From: Caballeronia sp. LZ062
Lineage (GTDB): Bacteria; Pseudomonadota; Gammaproteobacteria; Burkholderiales; Burkholderiaceae
Assembly (NCBI RefSeq): GCF_031450785.1
Contig: NZ_JARTWB010000002.1
Span: 1,736,001 to 1,800,000 of the forward strand
DNA length: 64,000 nucleotides
Reading direction: 5' to 3'
The notes beneath the pieces were generated by a model, which made no database searches, was not told where the DNA came from, and worked only from the letters and a program-made list of their open reading frames with translations. This document shows, in pieces, positions 9,341 through 18,836 of this stretch (positions are counted from its first letter, which is position 1; every line of letters starts with the position of its first letter). Position numbers and translations under genes: made by a program.

Positions 9341-10951
9341 ATGAAATATAAAGATCTGCGCGACTTCACCGCCCGCCTGGAGGCGCTCGGCGAACTGCGC
9401 CGCATCCGGCAGCCTGTTTCACCCGTCCTCGAAATGACCGAACTCGCCGACCGCGTGTTGCGCGCGGGCGGCCCGGCGCTGCTTTTCGAAGCGCCGACCG
9501 GTCACAGCATGCCGGTGTTGGCGAACCTGTTCGGCACGACGCGGCGCGTGGCGCTTGGCATGGGCATCGAAACGGAATCGCAAATCGGCGCCAATGCGAC
9601 GCTAGGCAGCGACACCGCCGCGCTGAGTTCGCTGCGCGATATCGGCCGGCTGCTGTCCGCGCTCAAAGAACCGGAGCCGCCGCGCGGCCTGAAGGACGCC
9701 GGCAAGCTGCTGTCGCTCGCCAAGGCGGTCTGGGACATGGCGCCGAAGTCGGTGAGCGCACCGCCTTGTCAGGAGATCGTGTGGGAAGGCAACGACGTGG
9801 ACCTCGCGCGCCTGCCGATCCAGACCTGCTGGCCCGGCGATGCCGGACCGCTCTTGACGTGGGGCCTGACCGTCACACGCGGGCCGAACAAGACGCGCCA
9901 GAACCTCGGCATCTATCGGCAGCAGCTGATCGGGCGCAACAAGCTCATCATGCGCTGGCTCGCGCATCGCGGCGGCGCGCTCGATTTCCGCGAGTTCGCG
10001 CTCGCCAATCCCGGCAAGCCGTATCCGGTGGCGGTGGTGCTGGGCGCCGATCCGGCCACGATTCTCGGCGCGGTCACGCCTGTTCCCGACACGCTGTCCG
10101 AGTACCAGTTCGCGGGTCTGCTGCGCGGTTCACGTACCGAACTGGCGAAGTGTCTGACGCCGGGCGTCGATACCCTGCAGGTGCCGGCGCGCGCGGAGAT
10201 CGTGCTTGAAGGCTTCATCTATCCGCAGGAAGGCGCTCTGCCCCCGGCACCAGAAGGCGCGCCGCCGCGTCCGTCGGCGAGTGCCGCCGCGAAATATGAA
10301 CACGCGCTGGAAGGCCCCTACGGCGATCACACCGGCTACTACAACGAACAGGAGTGGTTTCCGGTCTTTACGGTCGAGAAAATCACCCTGCGCCGCGACG
10401 CCCTCTTCCACTCCACCTACACCGGCAAGCCGCCCGACGAACCGGCCGTGCTCGGCGTGGCGCTCAATGAAGTCTTCGTGCCGCTCTTGCAAAAGCAGTT
10501 TCCCGAGATCACGGACTTCTATCTGCCGCCGGAAGGGTGCAGCTACCGCATGGCAATCGTGCAGATGAAGAAGAGCTACGCCGGTCACGCTAAGCGCGTC
10601 ATGCTCGGCGTCTGGAGTTTCCTGCGGCAGTTCATGTATACGAAGTTCATCGTCGTGGTGGATGAAGACGTGAACGTGCGCGACTGGAAGGAAGTGATCT
10701 GGGCGATCACGACGCGCGTCGATCCCACGCGCGACACCGTGATGATCGACAACACGCCGATCGACTACCTCGACTTCGCCTCGCCGGTCGCGGGTCTCGG
10801 CTCGAAGATGGGGCTCGACGCGACGAACAAGTGGCCGGGTGAGACGAACCGCGAATGGGGCCGCCCGATCACGATGGACGCGGCCGTCAAGCGCCGTGTC
10901 GATGCGCTGTGGACCGAAATCGGACTGGACAACGCGGGGAGGAACGCATGA
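9341..10951 (+). CDS. ubiD: UbiD-family 4-hydroxy-3-polyprenylbenzoate decarboxylase
   Basis: UbiD decarboxylates the prenylated hydroxybenzoate ring in ubiquinone synthesis, using prenylated FMN made by UbiX. The 536-residue product begins [22 protein letters not shown], has the cofactor-region segments [17 protein letters not shown] and [17 protein letters not shown], and ends with the family stretch [22 protein letters not shown]. Length is usual for the proteobacterial enzyme (about 490-520). The stop overlaps the start of the asparaginase gene by four bases. Confidence 0.94.
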   Translation: MKYKDLRDFTARLEALGELRRIRQPVSPVLEMTELADRVLRAGGPALLFEAPTGHSMPVLANLFGTTRRVALGMGIETESQIGANATLGSDTAALSSLRDIGRLLSALKEPEPPRGLKDAGKLLSLAKAVWDMAPKSVSAPPCQEIVWEGNDVDLARLPIQTCWPGDAGPLLTWGLTVTRGPNKTRQNLGIYRQQLIGRNKLIMRWLAHRGGALDFREFALANPGKPYPVAVVLGADPATILGAVTPVPDTLSEYQFAGLLRGSRTELAKCLTPGVDTLQVPARAEIVLEGFIYPQEGALPPAPEGAPPRPSASAAAKYEHALEGPYGDHTGYYNEQEWFPVFTVEKITLRRDALFHSTYTGKPPDEPAVLGVALNEVFVPLLQKQFPEITDFYLPPEGCSYRMAIVQMKKSYAGHAKRVMLGVWSFLRQFMYTKFIVVVDEDVNVRDWKEVIWAITTRVDPTRDTVMIDNTPIDYLDFASPVAGLGSKMGLDATNKWPGETNREWGRPITMDAAVKRRVDALWTEIGLDNAGRNA

Positions 10952-11943
10952 TCGCAGCGACGCTGTATCGCGGGGAGGCAGTCGAGAACACGCACGCGGC
11001 GCACGTCGCCGTGGTCGATGCGCAAGGCGGTCTGCTGCATTCGTTCGGCGACCCGCATCGCGTGACGCTGCCGCGCTCGGCCGCGAAGCCGGCGCAGGCG
11101 CTCGCCGTGATTGAGACGGGCGCGCTGGAACGCTTCGGCTTCGACGAAGCCGATCTCGCGCTCATGTGCGGCTCGCACAGCAGCGAGCCCCGCCACGTCG
11201 AACGCGCTCGCGCGATGCTGGGGAAGTCCGGCGCGAGCGAGAGCGACCTGCGTTGCGGCGGCCATCCGCCGATATCGGATACCGTCTACAAAGACTGGAT
11301 TCGCCGCGACTTCTCGCCGACGCCCGTGTGCAGCAACTGTTCGGGCAAGCACGCCGGCATGTTGGCAGGCGCGCGGGCGATGAACGCGCCGCTCGACGGC
11401 TATCACCTGCCGGAGCATCCGCTGCAGGCGCGCGTGAAACGCACGATGGCGGATGCCGTCGATCTGCCTTTCGAGGACGTGCTCTGGGCCATCGACGGAT
11501 GCAATCTGCCGACGCCCGCTTTCCCGCTCGACCGTCTCGCACGCCTCTATATGAAGATTGCCGACGCGCCGGACGGCTCGCCGCTCGCGCGCATTCACCG
11601 CGCGATGACGTCGCATCCCGAACTCGTCGCGGGCGAAGGACGCTTCTGCACGCGTCTGATGCGCGCGTTCGGCGGCGCGCTCGTCGGCAAGACCGGCGCG
11701 GACGCGAGCTATGCGATCGGCCTGAAGCGGCCGGGAGGCGCGCTCGGCATTGCGGTGAAGGTCGAAGACGGCAACACGAACGTGCTGCACGCGATCGTTG
11801 CGCACGTGCTGGAGCTGCTCGACATCGGCACGCGCGAGCAGCGCGCGGCGCTCGACGACTTCCGTCATCCGCCGATGGTGAACACGATGGGCGTGCCGAC
11901 CGGCCATCTCGACGTGACGCTCGCGCTCACGAGACACGCATGA
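10948..11943 (+). CDS. Asparaginase of the Rhizobium etli (AnsA/asparaginase_II) family
   Basis: The 331-residue protein belongs to the thermolabile R. etli-type asparaginases, unrelated to E. coli AnsA/AnsB. The residues known from the R. etli enzyme structure are all here, shifted by four: S44 and K47 in [10 protein letters not shown]76 in CGSHSSEP, the zinc ligands C131 and K134 in [10 protein letters not shown], and C185 in [10 protein letters not shown]; a [13 protein letters not shown] segment holds the later lysine. The ATG at 10948 has GGGGAGG just upstream and overlaps the ubiD stop; its own stop overlaps the next gene (ATGA). The unit ubiD-asparaginase-lysE looks translationally coupled. 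Confidence 0.9.
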   Translation: MIAATLYRGEAVENTHAAHVAVVDAQGGLLHSFGDPHRVTLPRSAAKPAQALAVIETGALERFGFDEADLALMCGSHSSEPRHVERARAMLGKSGASESDLRCGGHPPISDTVYKDWIRRDFSPTPVCSNCSGKHAGMLAGARAMNAPLDGYHLPEHPLQARVKRTMADAVDLPFEDVLWAIDGCNLPTPAFPLDRLARLYMKIADAPDGSPLARIHRAMTSHPELVAGEGRFCTRLMRAFGGALVGKTGADASYAIGLKRPGGALGIAVKVEDGNTNVLHAIVAHVLELLDIGTREQRAALDDFRHPPMVNTMGVPTGHLDVTLALTRHA

Positions 11944-12611
11944 CGCACTCGTGGTCGTTGATGTCGGACGGCTTCTTCTTGTCGCTGTCGCTGTGTCTGG
12001 ATATCGGGATCGCCAACGTCGCAATCATTTCGCTTGCGCTGTCGCACGGCTTCAAGCCGGGGCTCGTGCTCGGCCTCGGCACGTGTTTCGGCGACCTGTT
12101 TTACGCGGCGCTGGCGCTAGCGGGCATGTCCGCGCTGCTGCAGTTTCCTGCGGTGCGCTGGGTTGTCTGGATCGGCGGAGCCATCGTGCTGCTGTTTCTC
12201 ACGTGGAAGATGGCGCGCGAGGCGATGAACCCCGCGTCCGCGCCGCCCGTCGAGGGCGAAGCGGATACACGCACGCCGCGTCAGAGCCATCTGAAGAGTT
12301 TCTTGCGCGGATGCCTGCTCGCGGTTTCATCGCCGAGCGCGATTCTGTGGTTCGCGGCGGTCGGCGGCGCGCTGATTGCGAAAGCCGGCGCGACGAGCCC
12401 GATGAGCGCGTCGGTGTTTCTGCTCGGCTTCTTTTGCGGCGGACTCGGCTGGACGCTCTTCGTCTGCACGCTCGCCGCCCATGGCCGCAAACGCGCCGGC
12501 ACGCGCCTCTTGCGCGCGTGCCACGTGCTATCCGCCGTGCTCTTCGCTTACTTTTCGTACAGCGTGATCGTCAACGGGTACCGCGATCTGATCGTCCACG
12601 CGGCGTCGTGA
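11940..12611 (+). CDS. LysE/RhtB-family amino-acid exporter
   Basis: A 223-residue inner-membrane protein with about six hydrophobic segments, beginning [20 protein letters not shown] and containing the family pattern LDIGIANVAIISLALSHGFKPGLVLGLG-like near the N-terminus and a central hydrophilic, acidic loop after segment three. LysE/RhtB proteins export amino acids or small metabolites by proton exchange. Position directly after an asparaginase gene suggests disposal of an amino acid, but the substrate is unknown. Confidence 0.85.
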   Translation: MTHSWSLMSDGFFLSLSLCLDIGIANVAIISLALSHGFKPGLVLGLGTCFGDLFYAALALAGMSALLQFPAVRWVVWIGGAIVLLFLTWKMAREAMNPASAPPVEGEADTRTPRQSHLKSFLRGCLLAVSSPSAILWFAAVGGALIAKAGATSPMSASVFLLGFFCGGLGWTLFVCTLAAHGRKRAGTRLLRACHVLSAVLFAYFSYSVIVNGYRDLIVHAAS

Positions 12612-12620
12612 CGGCCCGCT

Positions 12621-13583
12621 TCACGCGATGAACTGCGCGAAGCGCGCCAGATCGACGTTGCCGCCGCTCACGATCACGCCCACGCGCTTGCCTTCCACCG
12701 GCACCACTTTCTGAAGCACCGCCGCAGCGGCGAGGCAGCCGGTCGGCTCGACGACCATCTTCATGCGCTCGGCGAAGAAGCGCAGCGTGTCGACGAGCTG
12801 CGCGTCGCTCACCGTGACGATGCGGTCCACGTGCTTCTGGATGATCGGAAAGTTGTATTCGCCGACATGCGTGGACGCCGCGCCGTCCGCGATGGTGCGC
12901 GGCACCTCGATATGCGCGATCTCGCCCCGCGCGAGCGACTGTTGCGCGTCGTTGCCCGCTTCCGGTTCCACGCCGATCACCTTGCACGACGGCGAGAGCG
13001 CCGCCGCCGCGAGCGCGCAGCCCGCGATCAGTCCGCCGCCGCCGAGGCACACGAAGAGGTAATCGAGCGGGCCGGTCTCCTCGATTAGTTCCTTCGCCGC
13101 CGTGCCCTGCCCGGCGATCACGTGCGGATGGTCGTACGGCGGAATCAGCGTCATGCCGCGCTCTTCGGCGAGCACCCGGCCAATCTCTTCGCGATTCTGC
13201 GTGTAGCGGTCATACGTGACGACTTCGCCGCCGTAGCCGCGCGTCGCCGCGATTTTCGCGGCCGGGGCGTCTTCCGGCATGATGATCGTCGCGCGGATGC
13301 CGGCGAGTTTCGCCGACAGCGCAATGGCCTGCGCGTGGTTGCCGGACGAATACGTGATGACGCCGGCGGCGCGCTGCGCGTCGTCGAAATGGGAAAGCGC
13401 GTTATAGGCGCCGCGAAACTTGAAAGCGCCCATGCGCTGGAAGTTTTCGCATTTGAAAAAGAGCGACGCGCCGGCGATTTCGTCCGCCGTGCGGGACGTG
13501 AGAACCGGCGTGCGATGCGCAACGCCGTCTATGCGGCGGGCGGCATCGGCGACGTCATCGAAAGTCGGGGCAGGAAGTGGCAT
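12621..13583 (-). CDS. Serine/threonine dehydratase or serine racemase-like PLP enzyme
   Basis: A 320-residue fold-type II PLP enzyme without a regulatory ACT domain, so it is of the catabolic threonine dehydratase/serine racemase type. It has the PLP lysine in GAFKFRGAYNAL, the phosphate-binding GGGGLIAG and a C-terminal IVSGGNVDL. Products would be 2-oxobutyrate or pyruvate plus ammonia, or D-serine. It converges on the LysE gene with nine bases between the stops. A shared terminator lies beyond its 5' side at 13671. Confidence 0.88.
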   Translation of the reverse strand: MPLPAPTFDDVADAARRIDGVAHRTPVLTSRTADEIAGASLFFKCENFQRMGAFKFRGAYNALSHFDDAQRAAGVITYSSGNHAQAIALSAKLAGIRATIIMPEDAPAAKIAATRGYGGEVVTYDRYTQNREEIGRVLAEERGMTLIPPYDHPHVIAGQGTAAKELIEETGPLDYLFVCLGGGGLIAGCALAAAALSPSCKVIGVEPEAGNDAQQSLARGEIAHIEVPRTIADGAASTHVGEYNFPIIQKHVDRIVTVSDAQLVDTLRFFAERMKMVVEPTGCLAAAAVLQKVVPVEGKRVGVIVSGGNVDLARFAQFIA

Positions 13584-13663
13584 CGGATGAGAAGTGGCGT
13601 CGGGAAAACGCCATTCTCGCCAGTTCCGAAGCGAATCGGAATAGCCTTTTCGTGGATGTGCAA

Positions 13664-13695
13664 AAAAATCGAGCCCCTCGCGGGGCTCCGTTTTT
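13664..13695. terminator. Bidirectional intrinsic terminator
   Basis: Stem GAGCCCC (13671-13677) with GGGGCTC (13682-13688), four-base loop, flanked by seven A on the left and five T on the right. It lies just after the proline-rich protein gene (minus strand) and upstream of the dehydratase, so its main role is to end the minus-strand transcript of the former. Confidence 0.85.
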
Positions 13696-13697
13696 AA

Positions 13698-14045
13698 TTA
13701 GTGCCAGTGGCCGTGACCGTAGCCACGACCATATGGATGGCCATAATACCCGTGGCGCCAATAAGGACGTCCGTAATATCCATAGCCATACCCGCCGACG
13801 ACGACTGCGGGCGGCGGCGCATACACGACAGGCGGAGGCGGCGCGACATAAACCGGCTGAGGCGGAGCGACATAGACCGGCTGCGGCGGAGCGACATAAA
13901 CCGGCGCGGGCGGCGCCTGATAAACCGGATACGCCGGCACGCCGATACCGACACCTACCGACACATGCGCTTGAGCGACACCCGCCACACCCGCGACCCC
14001 CAGGCCGAGGGCGCCAGCGACCAACAAACTACCGAGCTTTTTCAC
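13698..14045 (-). CDS. Exported proline/glycine/tyrosine-rich repeat protein
   Basis: The 115-residue product has a signal peptide (VKKLGSLLVAGALGLGVAG, cleavage likely after AQAH), then about three copies of a PPxPVYVAPP repeat, then a Gly/Tyr/His/Arg-rich tail (GYGYGYYGRPYWRHG). It starts at a GTG preceded by GAGGAGA eight bases upstream; a longer reading frame to 14345 has no ribosome site. Such PXP-rich envelope proteins are common in Burkholderiaceae and have no known activity. It is probably periplasmic or surface associated. Confidence 0.8.
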   Translation of the reverse strand: MKKLGSLLVAGALGLGVAGVAGVAQAHVSVGVGIGVPAYPVYQAPPAPVYVAPPQPVYVAPPQPVYVAPPPPVVYAPPPAVVVGGYGYGYYGRPYWRHGYYGHPYGRGYGHGHWH

Positions 14046-14291
14046 TTTGGTTCTCCTCGCCGCTTGGGGTCGACCGGTCCATCCGGTCGCGCGGCTGCGT
14101 AGTTTAAATTTAGCGAAAAAGGCGCGAGGTCGCTCAGACCATTTGTTGCAAATTGCAAGGTTCTGGATGACCAGGTCGGATGGTCGGGGCGGCGTGATCC
14201 GTCGGATATCCCGAACGGCAAGGTAACGCGCCCTCCGTTCGTCCAAGGCGTCGGCAATCAAGTCGGACAGGAGTAACGTCTCTTTACAAAT

Positions 14292-14329
14292 AAAATGAAA
14301 AACCCCGCCGAACGGACCGTTCGACGGGG
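14292..14329 (-). terminator. Intrinsic terminator after the 53-residue gene
   Basis: Stem 14303-14314 against 14318-14329 (12 bp, one mismatch, 3-base loop). On the minus strand it is followed by a U-rich run (UUUUUCAUUUUA), on the plus strand by only three T, so it serves the leftward transcript. Confidence 0.8.
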
Positions 14330-14361
14330 CTTTGCATACAGTCAAGACACTTTCAGGGGAT

Positions 14362-14523
14362 TCAACCCACCTTCACATAGGCGAATTCGCGCGTGACATT
14401 CGGCGGGACATACGCGGCGCCGATTACGACGCGCGGCGTCAATCGCTTCTTCTGGTCCCACCAGCGACGCCTCTGGGCCTGGCTCAAGAAACGCAAATGC
14501 TTTCGATAAGAGAAAATGCTCAT
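14362..14523 (-). CDS. Small basic protein of 53 residues, unknown function
   Basis: The frame runs MSIFSYRKHLRFLSQAQRRR, then WWDQKKRLTPRVVIG and ends in FAYVKVG. A GGAGG lies seven bases before the ATG, and a good terminator follows the stop by 33 bases, so start, stop and transcript end are all marked. The product is Arg/Lys-rich with a paired Trp and has no signal peptide. I do not recognise the family. Its isolation between two long gaps suggests a monocistronic gene. Confidence 0.6.
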   Translation of the reverse strand: MSIFSYRKHLRFLSQAQRRRWWDQKKRLTPRVVIGAAYVPPNVTREFAYVKVG

Positions 14524-15263
14524 GCGACCTCCGAACGTAGCGTTTTAAAACGTCGAGGAAAGCGGCCGCTCAAGCGGGCCATGCATTTCCGTTAATCACT
14601 CTTGTCTTTTAGTATTAGCGCCCGGTTCGTTCATCAATGTTCGCAAAAGAACCAAAACACGCGAGCCGCGTGCGGTGAACCACATTTCAGCAGAAAACAT
14701 GCCATGGATTAACCGGCGAGCGGCTCGCCCAATTGTTCACGGCTTCTGATTCAATCGTTTTCTGTGATCCTATCCTGCCATCTTTGCGTGAAATGCGCTC
14801 GGAGAAAGCGTCGCGAGCCGGCAACATCAGGGTTTGCGGCAATGCGCCCCTGCATGCGCTATGCTTGCATCCGGCTTTCATTCGTTCTCAAAGACAATCG
14901 CTCGTCCCTGTTGGACAACGCGCCCAAGCCGCGCCGAAGCCATGTTAAGGTGACGTCCGGCGCCCCACCGGCATTGGCGGTGGGCGGGGAATGCAAGGCG
15001 CCATCTGCTAGAAGAGAAGAGATCGCGGCGTTCGCCGGCTCCGGCCCGAGCGCGGCGGCTTCGGAAGACATTCAGTCCAGAGAACAAACAATGATCAAGG
15101 TCACTCATTACGGCTTGCGCCACGCGGCTTGCGCGTTCGCCTCGCCACGGCAGCGTCAGTCCCGGCGGCCTCGCAGCGGCTGCTAGCTTCATCGCCTGTT
15201 CGCTTCGCTTTTCCCGACCCCGGCGCGGCCCTCCCGCCGCCACGTTTCCCAAGAGGACCCGAG
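14524..15263. other. Long gap upstream of yggT
   Basis: No convincing gene in about 740 bases. There is a 7-1-7 inverted repeat GGCGAGC-G-GCTCGCC at 14715-14729 that could be an operator, and a GC hairpin at 14964-14984. A 31-codon frame at 15091-15186 starts with ATG but lacks a clear ribosome site. Base composition falls near 14590-14790, so promoters for the divergent small gene and for yggT probably lie here. Confidence 0.4.
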
Positions 15264-15824
15264 ATGTTCGGCGATATCGCCCGTTTTCTGCTTAATACCG
15301 TCTTCACCCTGTTCGGCGCGGCGCTGATCCTGCGTGCGTGGATGCAAGTGGTCCGCATGCCGCCGTACAACCCGGTTTCGAATGCCGTCATGCAGGCGAC
15401 CAACTGGATCGTCCTGCCGCTCCGCAAGATCCTGCCCGGCGGCAAAATCGACTGGGCAAGCATTGTGGCCGCCTACATTGCGGCGCTGGTCTATGTGACG
15501 TTGATGGTGTATCTCGCCGGCGTCGATCCGACGGTGATGCTGCCGATGCTCCTGCTCGTCGCGGTTCTGACCGTCGTCAAGTGGGCGCTCAACCTCATCA
15601 TCTGGATGACGATTCTCATGGCGCTGCTTTCGTGGCTGAACCCGCAGTCGCCGGCCATGCCGCTGCTCTATCAGATCACCGCGCCGTTTCTCGATCCGCT
15701 GCGCCGGATCCTGCCGCGTTTGGGCGGCATCGATTTGTCGCCGATTCTGCTTTTCGTGATCGTGCAGGTGCTCTTGATGGTGGTGACGCGCGTCGCGGTA
15801 TCGATGACGCTCTTCGGCATCTAG
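15264..15824 (+). CDS. yggT: YggT family inner-membrane protein
   Basis: A 186-residue, very hydrophobic protein with two copies of the YggT repeat: each has membrane segments followed by a short amphipathic stretch with a conserved pattern, seen as NWIVLPLRKILPGGK and FLDPLRRILPRLGGID. YggT proteins are linked to membrane integrity and osmotic stress, but the molecular role is unclear. The ATG at 15264 follows an AAGAGGA; upstream in-frame sequence to 15129 is Arg/Pro-rich. It precedes tRNA-Gly. Confidence 0.88.
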   Translation: MFGDIARFLLNTVFTLFGAALILRAWMQVVRMPPYNPVSNAVMQATNWIVLPLRKILPGGKIDWASIVAAYIAALVYVTLMVYLAGVDPTVMLPMLLLVAVLTVVKWALNLIIWMTILMALLSWLNPQSPAMPLLYQITAPFLDPLRRILPRLGGIDLSPILLFVIVQVLLMVVTRVAVSMTLFGI

Positions 15825-15845
15825 TCCTTGCCGCGCCGCCCGCGA

Positions 15846-15875
15846 TTGCGCGGCGGCGCGCGTTGCGCTTACAAT
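15846..15875 (+). promoter_or_regulatory. Probable promoter of tRNA-Gly
   Basis: TTGCGC (15846-15851) and TACAAT (15870-15875), 18 bases apart, place a start about 5 bases before the mature tRNA end. Confidence 0.5.
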
Positions 15876-15886
15876 AGTCGGCTCAC

Positions 15887-15961
15887 GCGGGCGTCGTATA
15901 ATGGCTATTACCGTAGCTTCCCAAGCTACTGACGTGGGTTCGATTCCCATCGCCCGCTCCA
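15887..15961 (+). tRNA. tRNA-Gly (CCC)
   Basis: A 75-base cloverleaf with a perfect 7-bp acceptor stem (GCGGGCG with CGCCCGC), anticodon loop TTCCCAA giving CCC, the GGTTCGATTCC T arm and an encoded CCA end. It reads glycine GGG codons. Confidence 0.95.
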
Positions 15962-15994
15962 GCATCACGAGCAAAGACCAGCAACACATAAGCG

Positions 15995-16027
15995 AAAGCC
16001 GCCTTCCATACAGCGAGGCGGCTTTTT
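15995..16027 (+). terminator. Intrinsic terminator after tRNA-Gly
   Basis: AAAGCCGCCT (15995-16004) pairs with AGGCGGCTTT (16016-16025), followed by two further T. Confidence 0.85.
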
Positions 16028-16064
16028 AGTTTCCGCGCGACGCTTCCCCGCTTCCGATTCCGCC

Positions 16065-16814
16065 ATGAACGACCAATCCCACGATCCCCACGGCGACGAC
16101 GCTCATGCCGCCGGTCAGCGCGCCAACAGCGAGACATCGCAGCCGCTGCATCATCGGCGCATTCGCAGCTTCGTGACGCGTGCGGGCCGGGTCTCGCCGG
16201 GACAGCAGCGCGCGATGGAGGAACTAGGCCCGCGCTTTGTCCTGCCCTACGCGCCGGAACTCGCGGACTGGGACGCGCTCTTCGGCAGGCAGGCGCCGCG
16301 CGTGCTCGAAATCGGCTTCGGCATGGGCGCGACGACGGCGGAAATCGCGGCGGCCCGCCCGGGCGACGACTTTATCGGCGTGGAAGTGCACGAACCGGGC
16401 GTGGGCGCGCTGCTGAAGCTTATCGGCGAGCAGCAGCTCGGCAACATCCGCATTCTTCAGCACGACGCCGTGGAGGTGCTCGAGCACATGATCGCGCCCG
16501 CGAGTCTGGACGGCGTGCACATCTATTTTCCCGATCCGTGGCACAAGGCGCGGCATCACAAGCGTCGGCTCATTCAACCGAAGTTCGTGGCGCTCCTGAG
16601 CTCGCGCGTGAAGCCGGGCGGCTATCTGCATCTCGCGACCGACTGGCAGAACTACGCGGAACAGATGCTCGACGTGCTCTCAGCGGAACCGATGCTCGAA
16701 AACACCGCCGACGGCTACGCGCCGCGTCCGGATTATCGGCCGGTGACGAAGTTCGAACGCCGCGGCTTACGGCTCGGACACGGCGTCTGGGATCTGCTGT
16801 TTCGCCGCAAGTAA
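16065..16814 (+). CDS. trmB: tRNA (guanine-46-N7)-methyltransferase
   Basis: TrmB methylates N7 of G46 in the variable loop of tRNAs with S-adenosylmethionine. The 249-residue product has a disordered, His/Asp-rich lead of about 40 residues, the SAM-binding [16 protein letters not shown], and the substrate-site pattern [18 protein letters not shown], which is diagnostic. It sits between tRNA-Gly and a strong terminator, and is likely monocistronic. Confidence 0.95.
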   Translation: MNDQSHDPHGDDAHAAGQRANSETSQPLHHRRIRSFVTRAGRVSPGQQRAMEELGPRFVLPYAPELADWDALFGRQAPRVLEIGFGMGATTAEIAAARPGDDFIGVEVHEPGVGALLKLIGEQQLGNIRILQHDAVEVLEHMIAPASLDGVHIYFPDPWHKARHHKRRLIQPKFVALLSSRVKPGGYLHLATDWQNYAEQMLDVLSAEPMLENTADGYAPRPDYRPVTKFERRGLRLGHGVWDLLFRRK

Positions 16815-16822
16815 GCCGCACC

Positions 16823-16866
16823 TAAAAACGCAAACGCCACGGCTAGCCGTGGCGTTTGCGTTTTTA
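16823..16866. terminator. Perfect bidirectional terminator between trmB and uppP
   Basis: A fully symmetric 44-base palindrome: a 20-bp stem (16824-16843 with 16846-16865) ending in five A and five T and closed by TA. It serves the convergent trmB and uppP transcripts. Confidence 0.93.
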
Positions 16867-16882
16867 AGACAGTCCTACCGAA

Positions 16883-17716
16883 TCAGTCCGCCCAGCTCAG
16901 ACCGCCGCTATACCCGACGATCAGGATCAGCAGCCCGAAGCCGATGCGATACCACGCGAATGCAGTGAAATCATGCGAGGCGACGTAACGGAGCAGCCAA
17001 CGCACACAGATGAACGCGCTCACGAACGCGGACACGAGCCCGATGGCGAAGAGCCCGAGGTCGTTCACCGTGAGCGCGCGCCAGTATTTGGCCATTTCGT
17101 AGAGCGTCGCGCCGAAGATGATGGGAATGGCGAGGAAGAACGAGAATTCGGTGGCCGCGCGGCGCTCCAGCCCGAACAGCATGCCGCCGATGATCGTCGC
17201 GCCCGAGCGCGATGTGCCCGGAATCAGCGCAAGGCACTGCGCAAGACCGACCTTCAGCGCATCGGCGAAGGAAAGGTCATCGACCGAATGCACGCGCGGC
17301 GGCGCGCCGCGATCGCGCTGTCGCGCTTCCGCCCACAGAATCACGATCCCGCCGACGATCAGCGCCACGGACACCGGCACCGGCGAGAACAGCACCGACT
17401 TGATCTTCTTCTCCAGCAGCAGGCCGAGCACAATGGCCGGGATCGTCGCGATGATGACGTTGATCGCAAAGCGCCGCGCGTCCGGACGGCTGCCGAGGCC
17501 GCCCACTACCGAGCCGATTTTCGCGCGATATTCCCAGCAGATCGCGAGAATGGCGCCGAACTGAATGACGACATCGAATGTCTTGGCCTGCGCGTCGGTG
17601 AAATTGAGCAAACTGCCCGCGACGATCAAATGCCCCGTGCTCGACACCGGCAGGAACTCCGTCAAGCCTTCCACGACGCCCAGCACGAGCGCCTTTACCA
17701 TCAGAATCCAGTCCAT
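16883..17716 (-). CDS. uppP: Undecaprenyl-diphosphatase (BacA type)
   Basis: UppP releases phosphate from C55-PP to recycle the lipid carrier for cell-wall and O-antigen synthesis at the inner membrane. The 277-residue protein carries both family signatures: [19 protein letters not shown] near the N-terminus and [15 protein letters not shown] in the middle, with about eight membrane segments. Length is typical. It is followed on the same strand by no further gene; upstream lies a DUF1439 gene with its stop 61 bases away. Confidence 0.95.
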   Translation of the reverse strand: MDWILMVKALVLGVVEGLTEFLPVSSTGHLIVAGSLLNFTDAQAKTFDVVIQFGAILAICWEYRAKIGSVVGGLGSRPDARRFAINVIIATIPAIVLGLLLEKKIKSVLFSPVPVSVALIVGGIVILWAEARQRDRGAPPRVHSVDDLSFADALKVGLAQCLALIPGTSRSGATIIGGMLFGLERRAATEFSFFLAIPIIFGATLYEMAKYWRALTVNDLGLFAIGLVSAFVSAFICVRWLLRYVASHDFTAFAWYRIGFGLLILIVGYSGGLSWAD

Positions 17717-17777
17717 CCGTCAGCCCTTGTTCGCTTTTTTGCCGTTGGTGTGCAGCGTGGCGCGCCAGGATTTCGAT

Positions 17778-18365
17778 TCACTTCTCGACAATCTGCACGC
17801 GTATGCCGTTTGTAAGGACTGTGATTGTACCGGGTTCGTAAGACACGCCCGCAAACTGAAGTTCTTCGGGCTTGAACGTGTAGATGGGATAGCGGTCGAG
17901 CAGTTGCGCCGCTAGCAGCGCGCCGGCCGCCGCGATTTGTTGGTTGTACTGCGCAGCGTCGCCGGCGAGCTGCGAATCGTCGACCGTCGGCGAAACGAGC
18001 ACGACCGAGCGGCTCGGGGCGTCATAGGCGAGTTGCGTCGACAACGTGAACGCGCCGTTCACCGGGTTCGGCATGAAAGGCGTGGATAGCCGCGCGTCCA
18101 CGCGCACCGTGACGCGATTGCGGTCCGCCGCCATGCCGACGACCGGATTGCTCAGCACGACGTCGAAGATTTGCCGCGCGGTACGTTCCAGCGGGAATTT
18201 GCGCGCAACCGCTTCCTGCACCTGTTTTTGCGAAAATGTGTAGTGATCCGGAATAAACGGAAAAATGGACGCGGCATGCGCCGCTGGTGCGAGCGCGAAT
18301 GCGGGCAACGCGGCGAGCGCGCCCAGCAGCAACCGGCGCCTGAGCGGCGCGGCGGGTCGTGGCAT
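17778..18365 (-). CDS. DUF1439-type periplasmic protein
   Basis: A 195-residue protein with a twin-Arg-like signal (MPRPAAPLRRRLLLGALAAL, cut after AAHA) and a body that starts FPFIPDHYTFSQKQVQEAVA, as in DUF1439/YceB-like lipocalin-sized proteins. There is no lipobox cysteine, so it is probably soluble in the periplasm. The ATG at 18365 has an AGAGGAG upstream; the longer frame to 18518 has no ribosome site. Function is unknown. Confidence 0.82.
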   Translation of the reverse strand: MPRPAAPLRRRLLLGALAALPAFALAPAAHAASIFPFIPDHYTFSQKQVQEAVARKFPLERTARQIFDVVLSNPVVGMAADRNRVTVRVDARLSTPFMPNPVNGAFTLSTQLAYDAPSRSVVLVSPTVDDSQLAGDAAQYNQQIAAAGALLAAQLLDRYPIYTFKPEELQFAGVSYEPGTITVLTNGIRVQIVEK

Positions 18366-18415
18366 GCGGGAATCTCCTCTACTTGATCTCGTGACCGTGC
18401 TTGGACAGACGAAGT

Positions 18416-18697
18416 TCATTGCGGTTGCGTGTCGATCTCGAGCCGTGTAAGCCATCGAACGGCATGCTCGCGCGTCTCTCCGCACATGTCGGCGGACGGT
18501 TGCAAACCGCTGCAGCACGCGGGCCGGCGCGGGTCGCCGAAAATCTTGCAGCGCAAATCATCGTCGAGCTGAATGCACGGCTCGCCCGCGCGCTTGCCGT
18601 TGGGCATACCCGGAATCGGACTCGTGATGGACGGCGCGATGCAGCACGCGCCGCATCCTTCGCGGCAGGCATGAGGTGACGAAGACGGGATAGACAT
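18416..18697 (-). CDS. YkgJ-family cysteine cluster protein
   Basis: This 93-residue protein has the zinc- or iron-cluster pattern [13 protein letters not shown] near the N-terminus, [21 protein letters not shown] and a later Cys, matching the YkgJ/UPF0153 family. The role is not known. It lies 50 bases upstream of the DUF1439 gene on the same strand and may share a transcript with it. It is divergent from hemN. Confidence 0.85.
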   Translation of the reverse strand: MSIPSSSPHACREGCGACCIAPSITSPIPGMPNGKRAGEPCIQLDDDLRCKIFGDPRRPACCSGLQPSADMCGETREHAVRWLTRLEIDTQPQ

Positions 18698-18836
18698 GGC
18701 AAAAGCAGTCGAAACAGCGGCTAAGGCGCCATTGTCCCATGCCAGCCAAGCGCACCCCGGAAAGCGGCTGCGACGTTATCACGCAAGGCGCGCGCGCAGG
18801 CGCCCGCGTAAGATCGGCGCAACCCAAAGGCTGCCC

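Noticed and set aside
15091..15186. 31-codon frame before yggT
   Set aside because: ATG present but no ribosome site, and the translation is Arg/Ser-rich shadow-like sequence.
15883..16137. Leftward frame with a [19 protein letters not shown] peptide
   Set aside because: It is the reverse complement of tRNA-Gly, a well-known source of false protein annotations.
18698..18836. FNR/ANR site before hemN
   Set aside because: No TTGAT-N4-ATCAA-like dyad is present in the short upstream region.
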